Shown one piece after another: positions 27,643-36,794 of a stretch of DNA of 64,000 nucleotides. Numbering within the stretch: the first letter of the stretch is position 1; each line of letters opens with the position of its first letter. The position numbers and the translations under genes are program-made. Source of the stretch: Polynucleobacter sp. AP-Kolm-20A-A1 (GTDB lineage: Bacteria; Pseudomonadota; Gammaproteobacteria; Burkholderiales; Burkholderiaceae); the NCBI RefSeq assembly GCF_018688315.1, contig NZ_CP061315.1, forward strand, positions 248,001-312,000, in the 5' to 3' direction. The notes below the pieces were generated by a model. The model worked only from the letters and a program-made list of their open reading frames with translations, was not told where the DNA came from and made no database searches.

Positions 27643-27942
27643 ATGATGTATGAAATCAAAAAAACAGATGAATTTGAAAATTGGTTTTCCGGTATTCGCG
27701 ACCCATTAACGCGAGGTCGACTCCTAGCAAGACTGCGTAAGGCTTCATTAGGGAGTCTTGGGGATATAGCTTCAGTCGGTGATGGGGTGTGGGAGATGAG
27801 AGAGCATTTCGGTGCCGGCTACAGAATGTATTACGTTAGCTATCGAAGGACCATCATTCTGATGTTGGGTGGTGGATGCAAATCTACACAAATTGCTGAT
27901 ATTAAAAAGGTTAAGAAGTTGCTTCTAACCCTGGAGGATTAA
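27643..27942 (+). CDS. HigB-like RelE/ParE family toxin (COG3657 type)
   Basis: A 99-residue toxin of the addiction-module killer type. Matching features are the start YEIKKTDEFENWFSGIRDPLTRGRLLARLRKASLGSLGD, the GVWEMREHFGAGYRMYYVSY strand with its Arg residues, and the closing ILMLGGGCKSTQIADIKKVKKLL. The gene comes before its antitoxin, the order usual for HigBA. ATG codons at 27643 and 27646 are both possible. No Shine-Dalgarno lies between the operator and ATG, which would keep translation low. Confidence 0.9.
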   Translation: MMYEIKKTDEFENWFSGIRDPLTRGRLLARLRKASLGSLGDIASVGDGVWEMREHFGAGYRMYYVSYRRTIILMLGGGCKSTQIADIKKVKKLLLTLED

Positions 27943-28245
27943 ATGAAGAGTGTTAAAAAGACCAAAGTAAAAGATTCAAAAAAATTCGATGTTGTTGACT
28001 ACCTGAAGACTGAAAAAGATATTGCCGCTTATCTTTCTGCTGTTTTAGAAGATGGCGATCCTGCATTGTTTGTTGCCGCCATTGGCGATATTGCCAGAGC
28101 TAAAGGAATGACAGAGATTGCCAAGAAGAGTGGTGTTACGCGGGAGTCTTTGTATAGAGCTTTAAAAATAGAAGCTAGACCACGATTTGAAACTGTGACA
28201 CGGGTGGTGCAGGCGCTAGGCATGAAACTGAGCGTTCACGCTTAA
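27943..28245 (+). CDS. HigA-like helix-turn-helix antitoxin
   Basis: A 100-residue antitoxin of the addiction-module antidote type. It has a Lys-rich N-terminus, then YLKTEKDIAAYLSAVLEDGDPALFVAAIGDIARAKGM, and an HTH (MTEIAKKSGVTRESLYRALK). The start follows the toxin stop directly, with GGAGG about 7 bases ahead of ATG, a much better site than that of the toxin. This favours antitoxin over toxin. It is convergent with the GDP-mannose dehydratase-like gene, 6 bases away. Confidence 0.9.
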   Translation: MKSVKKTKVKDSKKFDVVDYLKTEKDIAAYLSAVLEDGDPALFVAAIGDIARAKGMTEIAKKSGVTRESLYRALKIEARPRFETVTRVVQALGMKLSVHA

Positions 28246-28251
28246 TCGGAA

Positions 28252-29217
28252 TCAGATTGACTTTGCTTTCTCGGCGCACATCATCTTAATGACGCCATCA
28301 ATATCTGTTGGCTTATTCCAACCCAAAGTCTTAATCGCTTTTTCAGGATTGCCTACGCTAGATATGATCTCATTAGGGCGGAAGAAGCTCGGCTCAATTT
28401 CCACATATTTTTGCCAGTCCAAATCAAAATACTCAAAAGATTTAGCAACAAAATATTTTAAAGATTCTTTTCTGCCTGTAGCAATGACAAAATCATCTGG
28501 TTTATCGAGCTGCATCATGAGCCACATTGCTTCAACGTATTCTGGTGCCCAGCCCCAGTCACGAGAAATTTCTAAATTACCGAGTTGTAATTTATCGAGC
28601 TGACCCGCTTTAATCTTGGCAGCACCCGCAATAATCTTTTGAGTCACAAAGCGCTCAGGGCGAAGTGGAGACTCATGGTTAAAAAGAATGCCGGTACAGG
28701 CATACAGTCCATAAGATTCGCGATAACTATTGATGAGCCATTTGGCGGTAGATTTCGCGACGGCGTAAGGGCTACGTGGAGCAAAAGGAGTTTGCTCGTT
28801 TGCTGGCGTATCGCCAGTATCACCAAAACATTCGCTAGAGCCTGCGTTATAGAAGCGCACAGGTTTATTTAACAAGCGAATGACTTCCAAAATATTCAGG
28901 GTGCCAATGGCAATACTTTCAATGGCTTCGACCGGCTGATCAAATGAGAGTCCTACTGAGGTTTGACCAGCAAGGTTATAAATTTCATCAGGGGCAGTCG
29001 TCTGGATGGCATTGAAGACGCTTCTAAAGTCGTTAATAGAAACGGAAATTAATTTAACTTGAGAGCGAACACCTACGGTATTAAGGTTGTTGAATGACGA
29101 GGCCATCACATCACGTGATGAGCCTGTCACTTCATACCCTTTGGATAAGAGATGCTTCGCTAGGTAAGCACCATCTTGACCGGTAATACCGATAATTAAT
29201 GCTTTTTTGGCCGCCAA
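28252..29217 (-). CDS. GDP-mannose 4,6-dehydratase-like SDR, short form
   Basis: A 321-residue extended SDR that resembles GDP-mannose dehydratase: IIGITGQDGAYLAKHLLSKGY at the N-terminus, AGQTSVGLSFDQP, the catalytic AGSSECFGD and SPYAVAKS (Tyr/Lys pair), LFNHESPLRPERFVTQKI and LEISRDWGWAPEYVEAMW. It differs from the 375-residue Gmd at 44627 by being shorter and by having SVSINDF in place of the [10 protein letters not shown] region. It may supply GDP-4-keto-6-deoxymannose for another sugar such as D-rhamnose. It follows adk after 10 bases on the minus strand. Confidence 0.85.
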   Translation of the reverse strand: MAAKKALIIGITGQDGAYLAKHLLSKGYEVTGSSRDVMASSFNNLNTVGVRSQVKLISVSINDFRSVFNAIQTTAPDEIYNLAGQTSVGLSFDQPVEAIESIAIGTLNILEVIRLLNKPVRFYNAGSSECFGDTGDTPANEQTPFAPRSPYAVAKSTAKWLINSYRESYGLYACTGILFNHESPLRPERFVTQKIIAGAAKIKAGQLDKLQLGNLEISRDWGWAPEYVEAMWLMMQLDKPDDFVIATGRKESLKYFVAKSFEYFDLDWQKYVEIEPSFFRPNEIISSVGNPEKAIKTLGWNKPTDIDGVIKMMCAEKAKSI

Positions 29218-29227
29218 TTTATCGGAC

Positions 29228-29956
<729 letters not shown>

Positions 29957-30006
29957 CTAGGATTATCCCCGAGAATGCATGCTACACAGGGGATTGGGTG
30001 TTTTTT

Positions 30007-30771
30007 CTAGGAATTGGCCAGTAACTGCCTCACCCTTTCGAGGTCCTCGAGGGTGTCAACTCCAGCTGGAGGTGCTTTAGGGGCGATATGGACCGCAATA
30101 CGGTAGCCATTCCAGAGGGCGCGAAGCTGCTCTAGCGCTTCCGCTTGTTCTGGGGGCGCTGGCTCTAAGCGTGTGAAAGCTTGTAAAAAATCAGCCCTGT
30201 AGGCGTAAATGCCTAAATGACGTAGATGCTCTGTTTTTTGTGGGGCATCTGCATCCCGCACAAAAGGAATGGGTGCCCTGGAAAAATACAAAGCTTCACC
30301 CGCACGGTTGAGAACTACTTTGACCGCATTTGGATTGTTGATCTCTGATAAATCTGCGATCGGCACAGCAACAGTGGAGATGGCGCATTGCGAGTGATCA
30401 GCCAAAGTTTGCGCAACTTGATTAATCAGTTCTGGCGGAATAAGTGGCTCATCACCTTGAACGTTCACGATCAATGCATTGGCAGGCAACTTCAATAGCT
30501 GTGCCACTTCAGCAATACGATCGGTTCCAGTGGGATGATCAGAACTTGTTAATAAACACTCAATGCGATGTTCATCGCATGCTGCCTGAATTTCTGGAGA
30601 GTCTGTTGCAACTACTACGCTTTGCGCGAGAGATTGTTTGGCGCGCTCTGCGACTCGGATCACCATGGGCTTTCCACCGATATCAGCAAGAGGCTTACGC
30701 GGTAATCGTGTAGAGCCCAGTCTTGCGGGTATGACAACTAAAAAGTCGGGGGCTTTGGAGGTGGCGGTCAT
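30007..30771 (-). CDS. kdsB: CMP-Kdo synthetase (3-deoxy-manno-octulosonate cytidylyltransferase)
   Basis: Activates Kdo as CMP-Kdo for lipid A core assembly. The 254-residue protein has FLVVIPARLGSTRLPRKPLADIGGKPM near the start, VVATDSPEIQAACD, and NVQGDEPLIPPELI near residue 100-113, all hallmark KdsB blocks. It is preceded by trm112 and lpxK, so lipid A phosphorylation and Kdo activation share a transcript. Confidence 0.96.
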   Translation of the reverse strand: MTATSKAPDFLVVIPARLGSTRLPRKPLADIGGKPMVIRVAERAKQSLAQSVVVATDSPEIQAACDEHRIECLLTSSDHPTGTDRIAEVAQLLKLPANALIVNVQGDEPLIPPELINQVAQTLADHSQCAISTVAVPIADLSEINNPNAVKVVLNRAGEALYFSRAPIPFVRDADAPQKTEHLRHLGIYAYRADFLQAFTRLEPAPPEQAEALEQLRALWNGYRIAVHIAPKAPPAGVDTLEDLERVRQLLANS

Positions 30772-30782
30772 GCAGTGGAGTG

Positions 30783-30962
30783 TTAAAGAACTTCGTCAGC
30801 GCTAAGGCTGCGCGCTTCGTCAACCAACATGACAGGTACATCATCACGAATAGGGTAGGCCAGGCGATCTGCTTTGCAAATGAGCTCATGTTTTTGAGCA
30901 TCCAAATGCAGTGGGCTTTTGCACAAAGGGCAAACCAAAATATCGAGTAGACGTTTATCCAT
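30783..30962 (-). CDS. Trm112/YcaR family small zinc-type protein
   Basis: A 59-residue protein. It begins [18 protein letters not shown] and has a lone second cysteine region, [20 protein letters not shown], the usual Trm112 layout. Three cysteines (11, 14, 29) are seen, so the zinc site is incomplete or uses another ligand. In this family, proteins between lpxK and kdsB are widely conserved and of unclear function. It starts at ATG 30962 and ends 12 bases before kdsB. Confidence 0.9.
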   Translation of the reverse strand: MDKRLLDILVCPLCKSPLHLDAQKHELICKADRLAYPIRDDVPVMLVDEARSLSADEVL

Positions 30963-31048
30963 GATTTTCTATAGTTATTAATGCAATGACTTTTACGAGT
31001 ATCTGTAGCTGTTTCTGTAAGGGTAAGTGTAGCGCTATCAGAATAGTC

Positions 31049-32146
31049 TTACAGGTTGTATCTGTTTGGATCCGGTCTTTGCAGAATAGATTGAACCCAT
31101 TCCATGAGGCTATTAGGCAGGCTGAGGGATAGCGGCACCACCCAAATTCGATCATCCGTAATATCCGAGCATTTCACGGCATCTTTTTCAGTGATCAGAA
31201 TGCGCTCGGCATGGATGTTTGTAAAAAACTGGTTTGTGTAGGTGGCGTGATCAGCAAGTGCGATAGTTTCGCCTGCGACACCCTCTTTTAGGAGGGCGGT
31301 AAAAAATCGCTGTGGATTGCCTAAGGCAGCTATGGCAGTAATCTTGGTAGGCAAATAGGTGTCGGCAATATGCGAGAGCGTTTGAGTGTTTGCTGGGTTG
31401 ATCAGTTGATAGGCTGCGCCTAGGACGGGCATCAAATGAAAAGCGCGTCGACCCATGAAGTATTCATCGGTAATTGCGCCGGTCAGAACATTCTTTTTTT
31501 CATTACTTGCTTCGGTCAGCAAAGTGGCATCGCGATCGCGCGAGGCGGGTTCGCGCAATGGCCCTGCTGGGATCAGAAAGCGATTTCCTTCGCCACGTCC
31601 ATCGCGAACTACAAATTCGATATCACGACCACCCTCTCGGGCGGGCCAGCGAGGTAAACCGTTGTGCTGTAAACCATCATCACTAATGATGACGTTTACT
31701 TCTGGAGAGTGAGCTAGTAATGCTTGAATACTTTTCTGACGTTTTGGGAAAACCCAAAGCGGAAATTGGTTGTTAGTGCGTTTTGCAATCAGCACGGGTT
31801 CATCACCAACCAATGCTGGATCGGAATCTGCTAAAACTTGCACGGGCGTTGTTTGCGCATTCGATCCATAGCCCCGACTAATAATTCCAGGTCTCCATCC
31901 GAGTCGTGATAGCTGCTCTGCTAGTGCAATCACAATTGGCGTCTTACCAGTTCCGCCTACCCGAATATTGCCCACAATGATGAGGGGCACTGGAGCAGGG
32001 CGATGTTTAATTAATCCTAAGTCTTGAATCAACTTACGTAATCGCAAAACTAGCCCATAGACATAGGAGAGCGGCCAGAGCAAAAGACTAGTAGGGCCGC
32101 GCCTTTCCCAAAACTGAGGTGCTTTACGAAAGAAAGATAAAGACAT
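31049..32146 (-). CDS. lpxK: Tetraacyldisaccharide 4'-kinase
   Basis: Phosphorylates the 4' position of the lipid A precursor at the inner membrane. The 365-residue protein has an N-terminal membrane-associating helix (PTSLLLWPLSYVYGLVLRLR), the P-loop VGNIRVGGTGKTPIVIAL and the downstream ISRGYG. The ISDDGLQH segment and a C-terminal VTEKDAVK-like (ITEKDAVKC) block complete the pattern. It comes 11 bases after the exbD paralogue, a typical betaproteobacterial layout. Confidence 0.95.
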   Translation of the reverse strand: MSLSFFRKAPQFWERRGPTSLLLWPLSYVYGLVLRLRKLIQDLGLIKHRPAPVPLIIVGNIRVGGTGKTPIVIALAEQLSRLGWRPGIISRGYGSNAQTTPVQVLADSDPALVGDEPVLIAKRTNNQFPLWVFPKRQKSIQALLAHSPEVNVIISDDGLQHNGLPRWPAREGGRDIEFVVRDGRGEGNRFLIPAGPLREPASRDRDATLLTEASNEKKNVLTGAITDEYFMGRRAFHLMPVLGAAYQLINPANTQTLSHIADTYLPTKITAIAALGNPQRFFTALLKEGVAGETIALADHATYTNQFFTNIHAERILITEKDAVKCSDITDDRIWVVPLSLSLPNSLMEWVQSILQRPDPNRYNL

Positions 32147-32157
32147 AAAGGCGATCT

Positions 32158-32625
32158 TTATTTCTTGGTTTGACTGCTAAAGACAATGTTCGCAAGGTCA
32201 GCATCGCGGGCAGCTTCAAGAGCGCTCATGACTGCTTGATGCGGCGCTCTGGCGTCTGCATCAATATTGACTTGAAGGTTATTTGCTGCGCCTTTATTAC
32301 TGCTGCTTTCATTGCTTAACTGCATGAGAGCGCTACTGAGTTGTGAGCGATCGGTAACTTTGCCATTAATAGCAAAGCGTCCATCACGACTAACAGCAAT
32401 ATGAATTTGCTTGTTCTCTGCTTGGCTTTCAGAGCCGTTGGCAGTTGGTAATGTAATGGCAAGTTCTTGATAGCGTGTGAAGGTGGTGGAGATCATCAAA
32501 AAGATCAGCACTACTAACAGAACATCAATAAAAGGAATGAGATTGATTTCAGGTTCTGCAGAGACGGATCCCGCCCCCAAAGAAAATCGCTTTCCTGCTT
32601 TTGGGTGTGTATCTAACCAACTCAT
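32158..32625 (-). CDS. exbD: ExbD/TolR family biopolymer transport protein
   Basis: A 155-residue partner of the adjacent ExbB-like protein. After a polar N-terminus it has one transmembrane helix, INLIPFIDVLLVVLIFLMIS, with the essential Asp, then a periplasmic domain. Its start overlaps the exbB stop by 4 bases (ATGA), so the two are co-translated. No TonB or receptor gene lies nearby. In Betaproteobacteria this pair is fixed ahead of lpxK and its exact role is not well known. Confidence 0.9.
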   Translation of the reverse strand: MSWLDTHPKAGKRFSLGAGSVSAEPEINLIPFIDVLLVVLIFLMISTTFTRYQELAITLPTANGSESQAENKQIHIAVSRDGRFAINGKVTDRSQLSSALMQLSNESSSNKGAANNLQVNIDADARAPHQAVMSALEAARDADLANIVFSSQTKK

Positions 32626-33260
32626 TGCGTTGATTCAGTTGGATAAAGTTTTTTAAATAACTGGCGAGTAAATTCTTCGCACTCGCGTTGACGTTGATTT
32701 GCAAGTGCACGTAATCCACGCCAGCTAGCCAATGCAGGAATCGCTATTAATAAACCAAATGCAGTGTTGTAGAGCGCTACAGAAATTCCGTGGGCGAGTT
32801 GTTGTGGGCTACCAGCTGCGCCGTTAATCGCACCTTGACTGCCAAAAATTTCAATCATTCCCACGACCGTGCCAAATAAACCGAGTAGAGGTGCAACTGT
32901 GGCAATCGTTGCTAATGCGCCTAAGTAACGATCTAATTTAAGCCAGGTGTTTTGTGCGGTGGCCTGCAGTTCTTCCAACGCAGACTGAGGGTTATTGCCT
33001 GCAGCTTTTTCACTCAATAGGCAGGCCAATAAGGGAGTTGCTGGCGATAGTTGGGCAAACTCTTTAATTTGCTGCTCAGGTAGCGATTTTTGATTAACTA
33101 TCTGATTTGCAAGGGTAAAAGCAGTTTCTAGACTATCTTTAGGAAAAATATGGATTTGCCGCAGATACCAGCTGCGCTCCAGAACAATGGCTAGGCCAAT
33201 AATGGAGATGATTAAAAGGGGCCAAATAGGCCAGCCAGCGGATAGTAAGATGGAGTACAT
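32622..33260 (-). CDS. exbB: MotA/TolQ/ExbB family proton channel protein
   Basis: A 212-residue inner-membrane protein with three helices: near 10-27, around 115-135 (TIATVAPLLGLFGTVVGMIEIF, the family hallmark) and near 155-180 (GISVALYNTAFGLLIAIPAL). It is the first gene of the minus-strand run exbB-exbD-lpxK-trm112-kdsB-adk. It is divergent from xseA across a 314-base gap. It is clearly distinct from TolQ at 25099. Confidence 0.9.
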   Translation of the reverse strand: MYSILLSAGWPIWPLLIISIIGLAIVLERSWYLRQIHIFPKDSLETAFTLANQIVNQKSLPEQQIKEFAQLSPATPLLACLLSEKAAGNNPQSALEELQATAQNTWLKLDRYLGALATIATVAPLLGLFGTVVGMIEIFGSQGAINGAAGSPQQLAHGISVALYNTAFGLLIAIPALASWRGLRALANQRQRECEEFTRQLFKKLYPTESTQ

Positions 33261-33574
33261 AAGCTCAGTACTTTAGCTGAATTAAAAAGCCTGTTTCGGA
33301 AAGATAGCCTGTGGATAACTCTGTGCAAAACTTTTCAGCAGTTTCGCTGTAAGTCCTTGATTGATGGTGGGCATGGGTTGATGGGGTCTAAATCTCCCCT
33401 GGGTGGTTCGGTTAAATATCCTTATAAATCAACGGCTTAATATTGGTTTGTTAGATTTATGAGACGTTTCGGGTCAGTAATTACTTACTTTTAGGCGTTA
33501 AACCAAGAGCGAATATGCTTCTGTGGATATTTATTGGCCTCTAAGCCAAATGGAATTGTAGAAAACGAGAAAAA
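33261..33574. other. Divergent intergenic region between exbB and xseA
   Basis: A 314-base gap without an ORF. It should hold the promoters of the exbB-lpxK-adk run and of xseA. A TGTGGATAA near 33310 equals the DnaA-box consensus (read in reverse) and a TGTGGATAT lies near 33521, but such matches arise by chance. A hairpin TTGGC-CTCTAA-GCCAA lies near 33535, ahead of xseA. No sRNA or other feature could be supported. Confidence 0.4.
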
Positions 33575-34786
33575 ATGTCGGAAATATCAAAGGAAATACT
33601 CAGTGTTGGCGATCTAAACCGCGCCATTGCAGCTTCTTTAGAAGACCGCTTCGATACCGTTTGGGTTAGCGGGGAGATTTCCAATTTCAAGGCCTATGAC
33701 AGTGGGCATTGGTATTTCTCGCTCAAGGATGAAGAAGGTCAAATCCGCTGCGTGATGTTTCGAGGCCGCAATGGCCAAGTTGGCTTTATGCCGCAATCGG
33801 GTGATTTGGTTGAGGTGAGCGCCAATTTAGGTATGTATGTGCCAAGAGGCGATATTCAGCTCACCATTCAAACTTTGCGACGCGCGGGTATGGGTGGTTT
33901 GTATGAGGCGTTTTTAAAGCTCAAAGCAAAACTTGCCAAAGAAGGTCTATTTGACGAAGAGCGCAAGCGAGATATTCCGAGTCACCCTAGATCGATCGGC
34001 ATCATCACATCACCACAGGCCGCAGCTCTAAAAGATGTGTTGAGCACATTAGCAAGACGTGCGCCGCATATTCCGATTGTAATTTATCCAACCTTGGTGC
34101 AGGGGCCGGATGCGCCTGCGGGAATCGTCTCTGCGCTGAAGGCTGCTAATCAAGAAAACGCAGTTGATGTCATTTTGATGGTGCGCGGCGGCGGCAGCAT
34201 TGAAGATCTTTGGGCGTTTAATGATGAGCAGTTAGCTTATGCAATTGCTCAGTCTGACATTCCAGTGGTGAGTGGCGTTGGTCACGAAACAGATTTCACG
34301 ATCGCTGATTTTGTTTCTGATCTCCGGGCGCCAACACCCACAGGAGCTGCTGAGCTAGCGGCGCCACGCCGAGACCAAATGTTGCAAGAGTTGGATGCCA
34401 TCATGCAAGCGTTGTTACAGCGCATCAATCAGCGTGTAGAGCGTGAAGCGCAAACCCTAGATCAACTAGCCTTGCGCTTAAGTCATGCATTACCCAATCC
34501 AGATCGTATGCGGGAACAAATTACAAACTGGCAACAACGCTTAAATCAAGCATGGTCAGTGCGAATGGAGAATTGGAAACGCGGTCAATCTCACTTCCAG
34601 TCGCAATTAGAAATGCTCAACCCCCAAAGAACTTTAGAGCGCGGATATGCGGTGATTTTGAAAGAAGACAAAGCAGCGTTACAGGCTGTGCGGAACCCAG
34701 CAGAGCTCAATACTGAGAATGCTTTCCAGATTCGTCTGGCTGAAGGTCAGGTTGATGTCGAGTTTTCTGGGGTGAGGCAAAAGTAA
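33575..34786 (+). CDS. xseA: Exodeoxyribonuclease VII large subunit
   Basis: The catalytic subunit that degrades single-stranded DNA. The 403-residue protein has an N-terminal OB fold (VWVSGEISNFKAYDSGHWYFSLKD), the central catalytic block (IGIITSPQAAALKDVLSTLARRAP and VRGGGSIEDLWAFNDE, GVGHETDFTIADFVSDLRAPTPT), and a coiled-coil C-terminus with LERGYAVI. It is slightly shorter than E. coli XseA in the coiled coil. A strong hairpin spans its stop codon. No xseB was recognised in the window. Confidence 0.95.
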   Translation: MSEISKEILSVGDLNRAIAASLEDRFDTVWVSGEISNFKAYDSGHWYFSLKDEEGQIRCVMFRGRNGQVGFMPQSGDLVEVSANLGMYVPRGDIQLTIQTLRRAGMGGLYEAFLKLKAKLAKEGLFDEERKRDIPSHPRSIGIITSPQAAALKDVLSTLARRAPHIPIVIYPTLVQGPDAPAGIVSALKAANQENAVDVILMVRGGGSIEDLWAFNDEQLAYAIAQSDIPVVSGVGHETDFTIADFVSDLRAPTPTGAAELAAPRRDQMLQELDAIMQALLQRINQRVEREAQTLDQLALRLSHALPNPDRMREQITNWQQRLNQAWSVRMENWKRGQSHFQSQLEMLNPQRTLERGYAVILKEDKAALQAVRNPAELNTENAFQIRLAEGQVDVEFSGVRQK

Positions 34787-34796
34787 GTGCCTCACC
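34771..34796 (+). other. Hairpin across the xseA stop codon
   Basis: GGTGAGGC (34771-34778) and GCCTCACC (34789-34796) form an 8-bp GC-rich stem around a 10-base loop that contains the TAA stop. TCT/AGA flanks may extend it around a two-base bulge. No T run follows, so a classical terminator is unlikely; it may protect the 3' end of the mRNA. Confidence 0.5.
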
Positions 34797-34844
34797 AGAC
34801 CCTTTGAGACGCGTGTTATTGCGCACTATTTTTGCTAGAGTTAA

Positions 34845-35090
34845 ATGATGACTGCATATTCCGCAAGTGAAGCTAGGGCAAGTCTTTATCGGCTAATTGA
34901 TCAGGCTGCTGAGACCCATAAGCCCATCATAATCTCTGGGAAGAGGACTAATGCCGTATTGGTATCGGAGGAGGATTGGAGTGCCATTCAGGAAACACTC
35001 TATCGGGTAGCAATACCTGGCATGCGCGAATCCATTAAAGATGCCAGGGCAGAGCCTCTTGCGAAAAGCAAAAGGATATTGAAGTGGTAG
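34845..35090 (+). CDS. YefM/Phd family antitoxin, orphan
   Basis: An 81-residue protein with the YefM pattern: YSASEARASLYRLIDQAAETHKPIIISGKRTNAVLVSEEDWSAIQETLYRVAIPGMRESIKDAR. ATG codons at 34845 and 34848 are both possible. The full-length toxin expected downstream is missing; only 23 codons of a YoeB/Txe-like frame remain, overlapping the end of this gene. It may persist as an anti-addiction antitoxin or as a relic. It lies between xseA and murB. Confidence 0.85.
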   Translation: MMTAYSASEARASLYRLIDQAAETHKPIIISGKRTNAVLVSEEDWSAIQETLYRVAIPGMRESIKDARAEPLAKSKRILKW

Positions 35091-35155
35091 TTTGGAATTT
35101 GCTTTATTCCAAATACGCTTTGAAGGATATACAAAATTGGTTCAGTAGATCTTAA
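35084..35155 (+). pseudogene. Truncated YoeB/Txe-like toxin remnant
   Basis: GTG at 35084 overlaps the antitoxin stop, and the frame reads VVVWNLLYSKYALKDIQNW followed by FSRS and a stop. The first 19 residues match the start of Txe/YoeB toxins (WNLVYTKQALKD type). Nothing that resembles the rest of such a toxin follows; a short in-frame-shifted stretch after it (DLKKLRLHWRFYKEAP) may be decayed coding sequence. The toxin is not functional. Confidence 0.6.
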
Positions 35156-35193
35156 AAAACTTCGACTCCACTGGAGATTTTATAAAGAGGCCC

Positions 35194-36231
35194 CTACAGA
35201 ATATTAGGCTCAATCTCTAAACTCACACCAAAGTCTGTGTGCACTTTATCTTGAATGCATTTAGCAAGACCAATAATGTCTTGCGCTGTACCACCACCAT
35301 GGTTCACTAATACCAAGGCTTGATTTTCATAAACGCCAACATTACCCATGCGTTGACCTTTAAAGCCCGCTTGATCGATCAGCCATCCAGCAGCTAGCTT
35401 GCGTTTACCGGGAGCATCTGGGTAAGAAATTAAGTGTGGAAATCTCTGGAGCAATGTTTCATATTGTTCATTGGGAACAATTGGGTTCTGAAAGAAGCTA
35501 CCTGCGTTACCAATGACTTTCGGATCAGGTAACTTATGGGTACGAATCTTGCAGACTGCTAAAAAGATTTCTTCAGCAGTGGGGTTTGCATCGGTCTCAA
35601 ATTGCTTTGCCAAATCCGCGTAATGAATTCTTGCTTGCCATTTTTTAGGAATTCTAAAAACGACCTTTGTCACAATAAATCGCTGAGGGCTTTGCTTAAA
35701 GTAGCTATCGCGATACCCAAATCGGCAGGCTTTGTTCTCGAGGGTGACAAAGGCATGTATTTTTGTATCAAAGGCTTCGACAGATTCAACGTAGTCCCCC
35801 ACCTCAATGCCGTAAGCGCCAATATTCTGAATGGGCGCGGCACCAACCGTGCCCGGAATAAGTGCAAGGTTTTCAAGGCCAGGCAAGTCCTGATCTAAAG
35901 TCCAGCTAACAAACTGATGCCAATTCACGCCACCGCCCACGGAGATCAAAGTAGCATTCTCATTGGATGCAATAATTTCCTGATCGGTAATATTCATCAG
36001 CAGGGTAGCGCCCTGGAGTAATTGCGGCAGGATGACATTACTGCCACCCCCTAGTACTCGCCACGGCATTTGCTGTTCTGTAATTTGCGCCACGATCGCG
36101 GGGATTTGTGCAGCGTTGGTGATCTCATAGGCAAACTCGGCCTTGGTATCAAACCCAAAGGTATTGCGTTCCCGAAGACCCATATTGGGGGTCAATTTAG
36201 GGGTTGGGGATGCCTGCGCAGGGGAGTTCAT
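35194..36231 (-). CDS. murB: UDP-N-acetylenolpyruvoylglucosamine reductase
   Basis: Reduces UDP-GlcNAc-enolpyruvate to UDP-MurNAc with NADPH and FAD. The 345-residue type I enzyme has NTFGFDTKAEFAYEI near the start, the FAD-binding VLGGGSNVILP, ALIPGTVGAAPIQNIGAYGIEVGD, a catalytic YRDSYFK, NAGSFFQNP with the catalytic Ser, and a closing QALVLVNHGGG. The first ~17 residues are non-conserved, so a later start (ATG at codon 18) is possible. It is divergent from yajQ. Confidence 0.94.
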   Translation of the reverse strand: MNSPAQASPTPKLTPNMGLRERNTFGFDTKAEFAYEITNAAQIPAIVAQITEQQMPWRVLGGGSNVILPQLLQGATLLMNITDQEIIASNENATLISVGGGVNWHQFVSWTLDQDLPGLENLALIPGTVGAAPIQNIGAYGIEVGDYVESVEAFDTKIHAFVTLENKACRFGYRDSYFKQSPQRFIVTKVVFRIPKKWQARIHYADLAKQFETDANPTAEEIFLAVCKIRTHKLPDPKVIGNAGSFFQNPIVPNEQYETLLQRFPHLISYPDAPGKRKLAAGWLIDQAGFKGQRMGNVGVYENQALVLVNHGGGTAQDIIGLAKCIQDKVHTDFGVSLEIEPNIL

Positions 36232-36308
36232 GCCACAATCTTATTCGAATGTGCGCCAAATACGCAGATAATTACCAAATTACCTCAGAAGATTAATAAG
36301 GAGTAGAA

Positions 36309-36794
36309 ATGCCCTCATTTGACGTTGTATGCGAACCAGATATGGTTGAGCTTAAGAATGCGATTGAACAGTCCAATAAAGAAATCAGCAACCGCTTTGA
36401 CTTCAAGGGGTCTGATAGCCGCGTAGAGCAAAAAGATGAAGCACTCATCCTGTTTGGTGATGATGATTTCAAATTGGGTCAGGTGCGCGATGTATTAATT
36501 AACAAAATGGCCAAGCGCAATGTGGATGTGCGTTATCTCAAAGATGACAAAACAGAAACCATTGGCGGTGATAAGCGCAAGCAAACCATGAAGATCCAAA
36601 AAGGGATTACTTCGGAGTTGTCTAAAAAAGTAGTGCGCATCATCAAAGACAGCAAGATTAAAGTCCAGGCCAGCATTCAGGGTGACGCAGTACGCGTTAC
36701 GGGTGGTAAGCGTGATGACTTGCAAGAAACGATGGCGTTACTGAAAAAGGAAGTAACTGAAGCTCCATTAGGCTTTAATAATTTCCGTGACTAA
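36309..36794 (+). CDS. YajQ family nucleotide-binding protein
   Basis: A 161-residue cytoplasmic protein of the YajQ family, members of which bind cyclic di-GMP or other nucleotides and act in regulation. It starts [19 protein letters not shown] with a GGAGT ribosome site ahead of ATG, and shows [19 protein letters not shown] and [20 protein letters not shown]...[11 protein letters not shown]. Its length is standard. The start of xerD overlaps its end by 8 bases. Confidence 0.93.
   Translation: MPSFDVVCEPDMVELKNAIEQSNKEISNRFDFKGSDSRVEQKDEALILFGDDDFKLGQVRDVLINKMAKRNVDVRYLKDDKTETIGGDKRKQTMKIQKGITSELSKKVVRIIKDSKIKVQASIQGDAVRVTGGKRDDLQETMALLKKEVTEAPLGFNNFRD

Noticed and set aside
33300..33330. 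DnaA-box consensus as a sign of a replication origin
   Set aside because: One perfect and one imperfect 9-base match without dnaA, AT-rich repeats or clustered boxes is within chance.
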